Assembly (NCBI GenBank): GCA_963697285.1
Contig: CAVONI010000009.1
Span: 62,001 to 126,000, forward strand
DNA from: JAEUQQ01 sp963697285
GTDB taxonomy: Bacteria > Acidobacteriota > Vicinamibacteria > Vicinamibacterales > JAFNAJ01
Direction of reading: 5' to 3'
Length of the DNA: 64,000 bases
The position numbers and the translations under genes are program-made. Each line of letters begins with the position of its first letter. Positions within the stretch are counted from its first letter, which is position 1. Of this stretch, positions 8,339 through 16,171 are shown in pieces. The notes under the pieces were generated by a model. That model searched no databases, was not told the origin of the DNA, and was given only the letters and a program-made list of their open reading frames with translations.

Positions 8339-10252
8339 TTACTGTTGCGTGTCCTGCACCGGGCAGCCGCCACCGGCGACCACCGGAAGCGCGAGCGACG
8401 AGGCGGTCGCGCCGCCCCGGTAGACGCGCTGGGTGGCCGCGCGGTAGTCGGACGGCTGGGCGTGGTAGATGTCGACGAAGGTCTGTGGATTGCGATCGAA
8501 CATGGGGAACCAGGAACTCTGCACCTGCACCATGATGCGATGCCCCTTCCTGAAGGTGTGGTAGCGGTCACCGAGTTCGACCGGCACGCGCGTGACCTGC
8601 CCCGGCACCATCGGCGCGGGATGCGAGAAGTCGTCGCGGAACTTGCCGCGCATGATGTCGCCAACCAGCAGCATCTGGTACCCGCCCATCCGCAGGCGGA
8701 ACGGGTTCGGCTCCGGGTCGGGCGCCTTGTCGGGGAACACGTCGATCAGTTTCACCACCCAGTCGGCGTCCGTCCCCGTCGTCGACACGAACAACTCGGC
8801 CGGCGTGGGCCCCGCAATGGTCAGCTCTTCGGTGAGCGGCTCGGTCTCGTAGACGAGCACGTCGGGCCGGGTGGCCACGAACCGCTGGTCTTCGACCATC
8901 CAGCGCCGGCCTTCGGTGGCGATGATCTCCGACGTGTAGGGCACCGGTTTCGCCGGGTCGCTGACGTACTCGTCGAAGCCCACCGACGCAGGGGGCGATG
9001 CGAACGAGGCCTTGCCGCCGGCGTGGAGGTAGAGACGACGCGGCGTGCTTGCGGGAGGCCACGTGTCGCAGCGGCGCCAGCGGTTGCCACCCGTCTCGAA
9101 CATCAGCGCCCGCGGCAGGTCGATCGCGCCCTCGTCTTTCAGGAAGTACCTGAAGACGGGTATCTCGACCTGCTCACGGAAGTAGTCGCCGGTCTTCGTT
9201 CCGAACGAGATCCCGGCAAAGGTGTCACCGGGATTTCGACCCCATCCGCCGTGGTCCCACGGGCCGACCACGAGGTGCGCCTTGTGCCCCGGGCTGTTGC
9301 GATTGAGCCCGTGCCACATGTGGAAGGGACCGGCGAAGTCTTCGGCGTCGAACCAGCCGCCGACGATGAGCACCGGGTGCGTGACGCCGACGAGGTGCTG
9401 CGGCACGTTGCGCGCACGCCAGTAGTCGTCGTACGTGCCGTGACGCATGAACTCGTCGTAGGTCGGGACCGTGTCGCCGAAGTACTTCTTCGCGTTGGCG
9501 GCGGCGCCGAGGTCGAGGAAGAAGCGGTACCCGTCTGGCGTGCCGTAGTCGAACGGTGGGGCGCCGGCCTCCGTCGGCCCGGTGCGCACGCGGGCGTTCT
9601 GCGCCATCCAGCTGAAGCCGTATGCCAGCTGGAACGCACCGCCCGAGTGGTAGTCGTCGCCGAAGAACTGGTCCTGCGGTGGTGCCTGCGGCGACGACAG
9701 CTTGATCGCGGGGTGGGCGTCGATCATGCCCATCGCCACCTCCCAGCCGGGCCACGAGACGCCGCGCTGCGAGACGCGCCCGTTGTGATTGGGCACGTTG
9801 GCGAGCAACCACTCGACCGTGTCGTGCATGTCGGTCGTGGAGTTCGGCCGCGTCGAGCCCTTCACGTACGGGTCGTGGTGGATGAACTCGCCCTCCGACT
9901 TCCAGCGTCCCCTGACGTCCTGGTAGACGAAGATGAAGCCTTCCCTGCTGAAGTCGACGTAGGCTCCGGCCCACGGCCGGTAGGCGTCGGGCCCGTAGGG
10001 CCGCACGCCGTACGCGTCGCGGGTGACGAGGAACGGGTAGCGCTTCGAGGTGTCGCGCGGCAGGTAGAGCACGGTGAAGAGCTTGACCCCGTCGCGCATC
10101 GGGATCATGACCTCGCGCTTCTCGTAGTGGTCCTTCAGGACGTAGGCTGGCGCTGCTTGTTGCCCGTGCAGTCCGAATCCCGTGACCGCGAGGGTCACGG
10201 CAACGGCGAGGATCACGGTGCGCGCCGGCCGACGCGCGGTGCCGCAGTTCAT
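8339..10252 (-). CDS. Secreted CocE/NonD-family hydrolase (X-Pro dipeptidyl-peptidase-like)
   Basis: A 637-residue protein. An N-terminal signal segment (about residues 11-31) is followed by the X-Pro dipeptidyl-peptidase S15/CocE alpha/beta-hydrolase fold: oxyanion/active-site region with Ser166 in GVSWPGW, a GPWDHGGW segment carrying the likely catalytic His, and a C-terminal jelly-roll-like domain. Family members cleave N-terminal X-Pro dipeptides, esters (cocaine esterase) or acyl amides such as glutaryl-cephalosporins, so the exact substrate is open. The ATG at 10252 is preferred because an AAGGAGC ribosome site precedes it and the signal peptide begins there. It is the first gene of a two-gene operon with the S9 peptidase. 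Confidence 0.9.
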   Translation of the reverse strand: MNCGTARRPARTVILAVAVTLAVTGFGLHGQQAAPAYVLKDHYEKREVMIPMRDGVKLFTVLYLPRDTSKRYPFLVTRDAYGVRPYGPDAYRPWAGAYVDFSREGFIFVYQDVRGRWKSEGEFIHHDPYVKGSTRPNSTTDMHDTVEWLLANVPNHNGRVSQRGVSWPGWEVAMGMIDAHPAIKLSSPQAPPQDQFFGDDYHSGGAFQLAYGFSWMAQNARVRTGPTEAGAPPFDYGTPDGYRFFLDLGAAANAKKYFGDTVPTYDEFMRHGTYDDYWRARNVPQHLVGVTHPVLIVGGWFDAEDFAGPFHMWHGLNRNSPGHKAHLVVGPWDHGGWGRNPGDTFAGISFGTKTGDYFREQVEIPVFRYFLKDEGAIDLPRALMFETGGNRWRRCDTWPPASTPRRLYLHAGGKASFASPPASVGFDEYVSDPAKPVPYTSEIIATEGRRWMVEDQRFVATRPDVLVYETEPLTEELTIAGPTPAELFVSTTGTDADWVVKLIDVFPDKAPDPEPNPFRLRMGGYQMLLVGDIMRGKFRDDFSHPAPMVPGQVTRVPVELGDRYHTFRKGHRIMVQVQSSWFPMFDRNPQTFVDIYHAQPSDYRAATQRVYRGGATASSLALPVVAGGGCPVQDTQQ

Positions 10253-10330
10253 CGGGTGCTCCTTGCCCACGGGCGTGTCGGCGGCCTCGTCGCGGCCGTG
10301 CGTCCTGGGGTTTGACGGGTGCAGCAAGAC

Positions 10331-10367
10331 ATCTTATTATGCGAAACAGCGTCCCACTGTGCAAGAC
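10331..10367. promoter_or_regulatory. IclR-type operator, site A
   Basis: The main box ATCTTATTATGCGAAAC (10331-10347) matches the window-wide consensus RTCTYRCAYTRYGARAC. A second box, GTCCCACTGTGCAAGAC (10351-10367), starts exactly 20 bp away. On the minus strand the main box contains a -10-like CATAAT (10341-10336) with TTGCAC (10364-10359) 17 bp upstream, so binding would block transcription of the CocE/S9 operon. The divergent aminotransferase operon at 10436 may share the control. Confidence 0.7.
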
Positions 10368-10435
10368 TGACATTCCCGCCATGCCGCGATAACGGCGTGA
10401 CGGTTGCCCGGGCGCCCTGCCCGTCAGAGGTCGGC

Positions 10436-11584
10436 ATGAGACCGTTGTCGCACACCTCGGGTCAACTGCCACGTTCCGGGATCCGCGCCATCATGGAGGT
10501 CGCGGCCGGAATCGAGGGCGTGGTCTCGCTTGCCGCGGGCGAGCCGAGCTTCCGCACGCCGGCACACATCATCGAGGCCGCCCTCGAGGCGGCACGCGGC
10601 GGCTGCACCAGGTACACGCCCAGCGTCGGCATGACGTCGCTGCGCACCGCCGTGGCGGCGCGCTGTGCGCAGCGCTGGAACATGCCGGTCGCCCCCGACA
10701 ACGTCGCCGTCGGCGCAGGCGCGGTCAATGCCATCCTCGCCAGCCTGTTCACCATCCTCGATCCCGGCGATCACGTCCTGGTACCCGACCCGGGATGGCC
10801 GAACTACGTCGCCCAGGTGCAGATGACCGGCGCGGTCGCCGTGCGGTACCCGCTCCGCCCGGAGAACGGCTACCTGCCCGACGTGGATTCGCTCGACGCG
10901 GTGATCACGCCGCGCACCCGCGTCATCATCACCAACAACCCGTCGAACCCGTGCGGCGTCGTCTGGCCACGTGACACCGTCGTGGCGCTCATGGCGTATG
11001 CGCGCGAGCGCGACCTCTGGGTGATCGCCGACGAAATCTACGAAGACCTCGTGTTCGAGGGCGAGATGGTGGCGTCGGCCCCGTACGACCGCGATCGGAC
11101 GATCGCCATCGGCGGCTGTTCGAAGAGCTACGCCATGACTGGCTGGCGCATCGGGTGGGCGGTCGCGCCCCCCCACGTGATCACGCTGGCGGGGAAGGTC
11201 CTCGAGGCCCTCGTCTCGTGTGCCTCTGACGTGTCGCAGCACGCCGCGCTCGCGGCACTCGTCGGCCCGCAGACGGTGGTCGACAGCATGCGCGCCGCGT
11301 ATCGCCGCCGCCGAGACCAGGTGCGCGACGTCCTGCAGCCAGCCGGACTCCTGCCCATCGTCCCGAACGGCGCCTTCTACGCCCTCGCCGACCTGCGCGC
11401 CACCGGCCTGCCGAGCCTGGAGGCCGCGACGCGGCTGATTCACGAGGAACACCTCTCCACGGTTCCCGGCACCGCCTTCGGCGACGTGGCCGAGGGTTTC
11501 GTCCGCATCTCCCTCGCCTCGAGCGACGAAGACGTGCTGGCCGGCTGCGCCAGGCTCGTCCGGTTCGCGCAGCGGCATTCCTGA
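10436..11584 (+). CDS. PLP-dependent aminotransferase, class I/II (AspC-like)
   Basis: A 382-residue fold-type I aminotransferase. Visible are the NNPSNPCG motif (Asn171), ADEIYEDLVF with Asp199 that contacts the pyridine nitrogen, and SKSYAMTGWRIGW with the Schiff-base Lys230. It resembles subgroup I-gamma aspartate and aromatic aminotransferases, and should move the amino group of an alpha-amino acid to 2-oxoglutarate or another keto acid. No signal peptide, so cytoplasmic. The ATG at 10436 starts at the conserved N-terminal region, and longer forms would run into the operator at 10331-10367. It is followed 10 bp later by an SDR and a FAH-family gene, forming an apparent three-gene operon. 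Its specificity cannot be read from the sequence. Confidence 0.9.
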   Translation: MRPLSHTSGQLPRSGIRAIMEVAAGIEGVVSLAAGEPSFRTPAHIIEAALEAARGGCTRYTPSVGMTSLRTAVAARCAQRWNMPVAPDNVAVGAGAVNAILASLFTILDPGDHVLVPDPGWPNYVAQVQMTGAVAVRYPLRPENGYLPDVDSLDAVITPRTRVIITNNPSNPCGVVWPRDTVVALMAYARERDLWVIADEIYEDLVFEGEMVASAPYDRDRTIAIGGCSKSYAMTGWRIGWAVAPPHVITLAGKVLEALVSCASDVSQHAALAALVGPQTVVDSMRAAYRRRRDQVRDVLQPAGLLPIVPNGAFYALADLRATGLPSLEAATRLIHEEHLSTVPGTAFGDVAEGFVRISLASSDEDVLAGCARLVRFAQRHS

Positions 11585-11594
11585 GCGATTCCCC

Positions 11595-12359
11595 ATGTCG
11601 GCTCCGACGCACACACCGCGCTTCCGAGAGAAACAGGCCGTCGTCACCGGTGGGGTCTCCGGGATCGGGGCGGCCATCTCCTGTCGCTTCGCCTCTGAAG
11701 GCGCACGGGTGACCCTCCTCGACGTCAATGCCGCCGCCGCGTCGCAACTGGCGGCCACGATCGGCGGCACCGTCGCCGTGTGTGACGTCGCAGACCTCGC
11801 CGCAGTGGAGCAGGCACTCGCCGCGATCGAACGGATCGACGTGCTGGTGAACTGCGCGGGCATCGCGCACGTCGGCAACGTCGAGACCACGACGCCCGAC
11901 GACCTCGACCGCCTGTACAAGGTCAACGTCAAGGGCACCTACCACACGATGCACGTCGCCGTGCCGCGCATGGTTGCCCAGGGCGGGGGCGTCATCCTCA
12001 ACATGGCCTCCATCGCGTCGAAGGTGGGCATCGAGGATCGCTTCGCCTACTCCATGACCAAGGGGGCGGTGCTGACGATGACCCTGTCGGTGGCGCGCGA
12101 CTACGTCCACAAGGGCATCCGGTGCAACTGCATCTGTCCAGCACGCATCCACACGCCCTTCGTGGACGGGTTCCTGGCCGCGCACTATCCCGACCGCGAG
12201 CAGGAGGTCTTCGGACAGCTGAGCGCGTACCAACCGCTCGGCCGCATGGGCATGCCCGAGGAGGTCGCGGCCCTCGCGGCGTTCCTGTGCTCGGACGAAG
12301 CCGCGTTCGTCACCGGCTCCGCCTACGACATCGATGGCGGCGTCACGCTGTTGCGTTGA
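11595..12359 (+). CDS. SDR-family NAD(P)-dependent oxidoreductase
   Basis: A 254-residue classical short-chain dehydrogenase. It has the cofactor motif TGGVSGIG (18-25), a D43-type acidic residue after the second strand (LLDVN, suggesting NAD preference), NCAG (87-90), catalytic Ser139 (NMASIAS) and Tyr152-x3-Lys156 (YSMTK). The C-terminal region (CPARIHTPFVDGFL and a YDIDGG end) closely resembles SDRs that travel with FAH-family hydrolases in L-fucose and other deoxy-sugar acid pathways, where they oxidise 2-keto-3-deoxy acids. A FAH gene follows 21 bp later, as in those clusters. No dehydratase or sugar-specific genes are present, so here the pair may act on a keto acid produced by the preceding aminotransferase (inference). 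Confidence 0.9.
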   Translation: MSAPTHTPRFREKQAVVTGGVSGIGAAISCRFASEGARVTLLDVNAAAASQLAATIGGTVAVCDVADLAAVEQALAAIERIDVLVNCAGIAHVGNVETTTPDDLDRLYKVNVKGTYHTMHVAVPRMVAQGGGVILNMASIASKVGIEDRFAYSMTKGAVLTMTLSVARDYVHKGIRCNCICPARIHTPFVDGFLAAHYPDREQEVFGQLSAYQPLGRMGMPEEVAALAAFLCSDEAAFVTGSAYDIDGGVTLLR

Positions 12360-12380
12360 TCACGCGAAGGAACACGACGC

Positions 12381-13247
12381 ATGAGACTGCTCAGGTTTGG
12401 TGTGGCGGGCCGCGAGAAGCCCGGGCTCGAACTGCACGACGGCACGCGCATCGATGTCTCGGCGGCCGTTGACGACTACGACGAGGCGTTCTTCGCCGGC
12501 GACGGCATCGCATCGCTGCGGCGGTGGCAGCAGGCGCACGCGAAGAAGGCTCCGCGCATCCCTGCGCGGGCGCGCCTCGGTTCACCGATCGCGCGTCCCA
12601 GCAAGATCGTGTGCGTTGGCCTCAACTACCGCGACCACGCGCAGGAGTCGGGCATGGCGGTGCCGAAAGAACCCGTGCTGTTCCTCAAGGCGACAAGTTC
12701 GCTCTCGGGCCCGAACGACGCGCTGCGGCTGCCGCGCGGCAGCGTGAAGACCGACTGGGAAGTCGAGCTTGCCGTCATCATCGGGCGCCGGGCCTCGTAC
12801 GTGAGCCGCGCACAGGCCGGCAGGCACGTCGCCGGGTATTGCCTGCACAACGACTACTCGGAGCGCGAGTATCAACTCGAGCGCGGCGGTCAGTGGGACA
12901 AGGGCAAGGGATGTGACACGTTCGCGCCGCTGGGCCCCTGGCTGGTAACACCCGACGAAGTGCCAGACGCCAGCCGGCTGACGCTGTGGCTCGACGTCAA
13001 CGGCGAGCGCAAGCAGACGGGCACGACCGCGAACATGGTCTTCGACGTGCCCGAGCTCGTGAGCTACATCAGCCGGTTCATGACGCTGCTGCCCGGCGAC
13101 GTCATCTCCACCGGGACGCCGTCCGGTGTCGGCCTTGGCGCCACGCCGCAGCGATACCTTGCGGCCGGGGATGTCGTCGAACTCGGCGCCGACTGTCTCG
13201 GCGCGCAGCGACAGGTCGTGCGAGCATCGAGGCCGGCGCGGAGCTAG
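12381..13247 (+). CDS. Fumarylacetoacetate hydrolase (FAH) family protein
   Basis: A 288-residue protein with the FAH fold. Metal-binding acidic residues are Glu127 and Glu129 (DWEVELAVII) and Asp158 (HNDYSE). The KGKGCDTFAPLGPW and STGTPSGVGLG segments are typical of bacterial acylpyruvate and 2,4-diketo acid hydrolases such as 2,4-diketo-3-deoxy-L-fuconate hydrolase. It should cleave a C-C bond in a 2,4-diketo or acylpyruvate-type compound, giving pyruvate plus a second acid. It is cytoplasmic. It completes the aminotransferase-SDR-FAH operon, and its stop lies 15 bp from the end of the convergent D-aminoacylase gene. FAH proteins are catalytically diverse (hydrolase, decarboxylase, isomerase), so the exact reaction is uncertain. 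Confidence 0.88.
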   Translation: MRLLRFGVAGREKPGLELHDGTRIDVSAAVDDYDEAFFAGDGIASLRRWQQAHAKKAPRIPARARLGSPIARPSKIVCVGLNYRDHAQESGMAVPKEPVLFLKATSSLSGPNDALRLPRGSVKTDWEVELAVIIGRRASYVSRAQAGRHVAGYCLHNDYSEREYQLERGGQWDKGKGCDTFAPLGPWLVTPDEVPDASRLTLWLDVNGERKQTGTTANMVFDVPELVSYISRFMTLLPGDVISTGTPSGVGLGATPQRYLAAGDVVELGADCLGAQRQVVRASRPARS

Positions 13248-13262
13248 CCAGGCACCGACCCG

Positions 13263-14867
13263 CTAGCGGTTCGCGGCGATGGTGCCCGGGCCCTTGAGCA
13301 CGCGGCCCGGCGACGCGCCGGTCATCTTGCCGGCCTCGTAGACGGCCACGCCGTTCACGAGCACGAGGCTGACGCCGTCGGCATGCTGGTGCGGCTGCTC
13401 GAAGGTCGCCGCGTCACGGATCGTCGCGGGGTCGAAGACGGTCACATCGGCCTTCATGCCCGGACGCAGCAGGCCGCGGTCGCCGAGTCCGAGGCGGGTC
13501 GCCGTCATCGAGGTCATCTTGCGCACCGCCTCCTCGAGTCGCAGCACGCCCTTCTCGCGGACGTAGACACCCAGCACACGCGCAAACGTCCCGTAGCTGC
13601 GCGGGTGCGGGACGCCCTTGCCGAACTCGGGGATCTCGCCGTCAGATCCGATCATCGTGTACGGCGACGTCAGCACGCGCACGACGTCGGCTTCGGGGAT
13701 CGCGTGGAACACGCCCCAGGCATCGCCGCGCGCGACGATGTCCATCACGACGTCGGCGGCGTTCTCGAATGTCGGTTCCTTGCCGCGCTCGCGGGTGATG
13801 GCGCCGAGGTCTTTCCCGGCAAGCGTCGGATCGAACCCGCACGCCGAGATCTGGACGTTTCGCAGGTCGCCACCGCCCCGTTCGTTCACGAGCTTGTCGA
13901 CGACGGCATCGCGCATGCGGTCGCGCACCGCCGGATCCGCGAGTCGCTGCCTCACCTGCGCGTCGGTGCCCTCGAGCCCCCAGGCGGGAAGCAGCGCCGT
14001 CGAGATCGTGGTGCTCGAGGCGGTGTAGGGGTACTGATCGATGGTGACGTCGACGCCGCGGGCGCGCGCCTCCTCGACCAGTCGCAACGTCTCGCGGCTG
14101 CGTTCCTGGTCGGCCTTGCCGACGATCTTGTGGTGCGTGATCTGCGTCGGCAGGTGTCCCTCTTCGCCGATCGCGATGGTCTCGCGGACGCTGTCGACCA
14201 CCCCGGCTGCCTCGTCGCGCATGTGCGAGATGTGCATGCCGCCGAGTTCGCCGACAGCGCGGGCGAGGGCGATCACCTCGTCGGTCTTCGCGAAGGTGGC
14301 CGGGGTGTAGAAGAGGCCCGTGCTGAGGCCGAACGCGCCGTCGCGCATCCCCTGGCGCGCCATCTCCTGCATCCGCTCGAGTTCGGCGCCCGTGGGCGTC
14401 CGGTTGTCGAATCCGACGACCGCTTCGCGGATCGACCCGTGGCCGACGAAGGTGCCGAAGTTGACGCCGAGCGGCAGCGCCGCGGCGCGTGTGAGCAGGT
14501 TCGCAATCGGCAGCAGCGAGAACCCGTCCTGCCCCTCGATCAGCGTGGTGACGCCCTGGCGCACGTAGTTGTCGGCACCGGGCGTGGCGGTGATCCTGCG
14601 GATGGCGTGGGTGTGGATGTCGATGAACCCGGGGGCGACGATCTGCTCCTTGACGTCGATCTCGCGGCGGCCCCTGGGCAGCCGTTGACCGATCGCGACG
14701 ATGGTGTCGCCCGCGATGGCGACGTCGCCGCGGAACCAGGGTGCGCCGGTGCCGTCGACGATGCGGGCGTTGCGGAGCACGAGGTCGGCCTCCTGGGCGT
14801 CTCCCGGGCGAACCATCGCGAGCAGGGCGAGCAGGGCGGTCGCGAGACGGGCGGCGGTCGACTTCAT
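13263..14867 (-). CDS. Secreted N-acyl-D-amino-acid deacylase-like amidohydrolase
   Basis: A 534-residue amidohydrolase with a signal peptide (to about residue 24) and the two-domain layout of D-aminoacylases: an N-terminal small beta-sandwich, then a TIM barrel with H85-T-H87, His215 (HISHMRDE), His245/246 (ITHHK) and Asp409 (GSDGE). D-aminoacylases release free D-amino acids from N-acyl-D-amino acids. In the well-studied enzymes a metal-binding Cys sits in GNCGFS; here the matching sequence is GQDGFS, so Asp114 replaces it. This places the protein in a variant subgroup whose substrate is less certain; D-dipeptides and N-carbamoyl or cyclic amides are possible. Site B lies 49-85 bp upstream in the orientation that fits control of this gene. 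Confidence 0.88.
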   Translation of the reverse strand: MKSTAARLATALLALLAMVRPGDAQEADLVLRNARIVDGTGAPWFRGDVAIAGDTIVAIGQRLPRGRREIDVKEQIVAPGFIDIHTHAIRRITATPGADNYVRQGVTTLIEGQDGFSLLPIANLLTRAAALPLGVNFGTFVGHGSIREAVVGFDNRTPTGAELERMQEMARQGMRDGAFGLSTGLFYTPATFAKTDEVIALARAVGELGGMHISHMRDEAAGVVDSVRETIAIGEEGHLPTQITHHKIVGKADQERSRETLRLVEEARARGVDVTIDQYPYTASSTTISTALLPAWGLEGTDAQVRQRLADPAVRDRMRDAVVDKLVNERGGGDLRNVQISACGFDPTLAGKDLGAITRERGKEPTFENAADVVMDIVARGDAWGVFHAIPEADVVRVLTSPYTMIGSDGEIPEFGKGVPHPRSYGTFARVLGVYVREKGVLRLEEAVRKMTSMTATRLGLGDRGLLRPGMKADVTVFDPATIRDAATFEQPHQHADGVSLVLVNGVAVYEAGKMTGASPGRVLKGPGTIAANR

Positions 14868-14915
14868 CGGGCATCCTCCACGCGGCGGGCACGGGTTTGA
14901 CGCGGCACGGACGTC

Positions 14916-14952
14916 GTCTTACTATACGAAACAGCATCACGCACAGCAAGAC
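14916..14952. promoter_or_regulatory. IclR-type operator, site B
   Basis: The main box is GTCTTACTATACGAAAC (14916-14932) and the second box, ATCACGCACAGCAAGAC (14936-14952), starts exactly 20 bp away. On the minus strand the main box contains TATAGT (14926-14921), a good -10, with TTGCTG (14949-14944) 17 bp upstream, the same geometry as site A. It lies between the divergent D-aminoacylase and asparaginase genes. Box order fits control of the D-aminoacylase; the asparaginase may also respond. Confidence 0.7.
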
Positions 14953-15010
14953 ACGACACCGCACGTGCCGCCCGGCCGAACCACGGGTGGACGTGGGTCA
15001 GGGAGGACAG

Positions 15011-16069
15011 ATGGACTCGAAGCGAAACACCGGGCCCGCGTGGCGGGCATGCCTCGCCGTGATCGGCTTCTGCGTCGCGGGCGTGGTGGCGGCTCCGGCA
15101 CAGACGGCGCCGTCGGCTCCCCTTCCCAGGGTGCACGTGCTGGCCACGGGCGGAACGATCGCCGGCGGCGCCACCGGACGCCTCGACGCGGCGGGGCTTG
15201 TCGCCCTCCTGCCCGGGCTCTCGACGGTGGCGACGGTGAGCCTCGAGGATTTCTCGAACATCGGGAGCTCCGACATGACGCCTGAACTCCAGTTGAAGCT
15301 GGCGGAGCGCGTCCGCGCGCTGTTCCGCGACGACGCGGGCCTGGCGGGGGTGGTGATCACGCACGGCACCGATTCGCTCGAGGAATCGGCGTTCCTGCTC
15401 GATCTCGTGCTCGACGCCGAGCGGCCGGTGGTGTTCGCCGCGGCGCAGCGGCCGCCCGCGGAACGCGACTCGGATGGTCCGCGCAACATGCTGAATGCGA
15501 TACGCATCGCCAGCGACGCGTCCGCGCGCGGGCTCGGCGTCCTGGTCACGTTGAACGGCGAGATCCACTCCGCGCGCGACGTCCGCAAGACCCATGCGAT
15601 CGCGCTCGACGCGTTCAAGTCGCCAACCGGGCCGATTGGCTACATCGATGGCAACCACGTCGTTGTCGTGCGACGAACGCCGGCGCGCCCGGCGATCGCC
15701 ACGACGGCCGTCGAACCTCGCGTCGACCTGCTCACCCTGGTGGTCGGCGGCGACGGCCACCTGATCGACGCTGCCGTGGCAGCGGGCGTCCGCGGCCTCG
15801 TGATCGAGACGTTCGGACGCGGCAACGTTCCGCGCGCTCCCCTCGAAGCCCTTGCACGTGCACGCGCCAAGGGTGTCGCGGTCGTCTTCACGACCCGCAC
15901 GCGCGGCGGACGCGTCGAGGTCGACGAGCAACTGCGGCAACGTGGCATCATCGCCGGCCAGGATTTCGACGGCCTGAAGGCGCGGATCCTGCTGATCGTC
16001 GCCCTCGGCCAGACCACCGACCCCACCGTCATCCAGTCCTGGTTCGACCAGCGCGCCGGCCTCCGCTGA
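15011..16069 (+). CDS. Secreted type II-like L-asparaginase
   Basis: A 352-residue asparaginase/glutaminase. The signal peptide ends near residue 31 (PAQT), indicating a periplasmic enzyme. The first catalytic Thr is Thr49 in ATGGTIAGG and the second lies in ITHGTDSLEES, which matches the usual HGTDT[LM]EET motif with Ser in place of the third Thr. It hydrolyses L-asparagine, glutamine or related side-chain amides to the acid plus ammonia. The ATG is preceded by GGGAGGA. It is divergent from the D-aminoacylase and shares that intergenic region and its operator. Its 3' end meets a long inverted repeat, not another gene. Confidence 0.92.
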   Translation: MDSKRNTGPAWRACLAVIGFCVAGVVAAPAQTAPSAPLPRVHVLATGGTIAGGATGRLDAAGLVALLPGLSTVATVSLEDFSNIGSSDMTPELQLKLAERVRALFRDDAGLAGVVITHGTDSLEESAFLLDLVLDAERPVVFAAAQRPPAERDSDGPRNMLNAIRIASDASARGLGVLVTLNGEIHSARDVRKTHAIALDAFKSPTGPIGYIDGNHVVVVRRTPARPAIATTAVEPRVDLLTLVVGGDGHLIDAAVAAGVRGLVIETFGRGNVPRAPLEALARARAKGVAVVFTTRTRGGRVEVDEQLRQRGIIAGQDFDGLKARILLIVALGQTTDPTVIQSWFDQRAGLR

Positions 16070-16075
16070 CCGAAG

Positions 16076-16165
16076 GGGTCACATCTTTCTTTATCGCATT
16101 TCTCAAGACCTGGCACCCATCCCGGGGGACACAGCTCGAAGAAACTGCGAAGAAAGATGTGACCC
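16076..16165. repeat. Perfect 16-bp terminal inverted repeat element (REP/MITE-like)
   Basis: GGGTCACATCTTTCTT (16076-16091) is repeated as its exact inverse complement at 16150-16165, enclosing 58 bp with no coding potential. It sits between two convergent genes (asparaginase and serine hydrolase). It could be a small non-autonomous mobile or REP element, and folded it could also end transcription from both sides. No second copy was seen in this window and no transposase is present. Confidence 0.6.
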
Positions 16166-16171
16166 TCTCTG

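Noticed and set aside
8303..10315. Plus-strand open frame of 670 codons opposite the CocE-like gene
   Set aside because: The real frame on the minus strand carries the signal peptide and catalytic Ser motif; the antisense frame has none.
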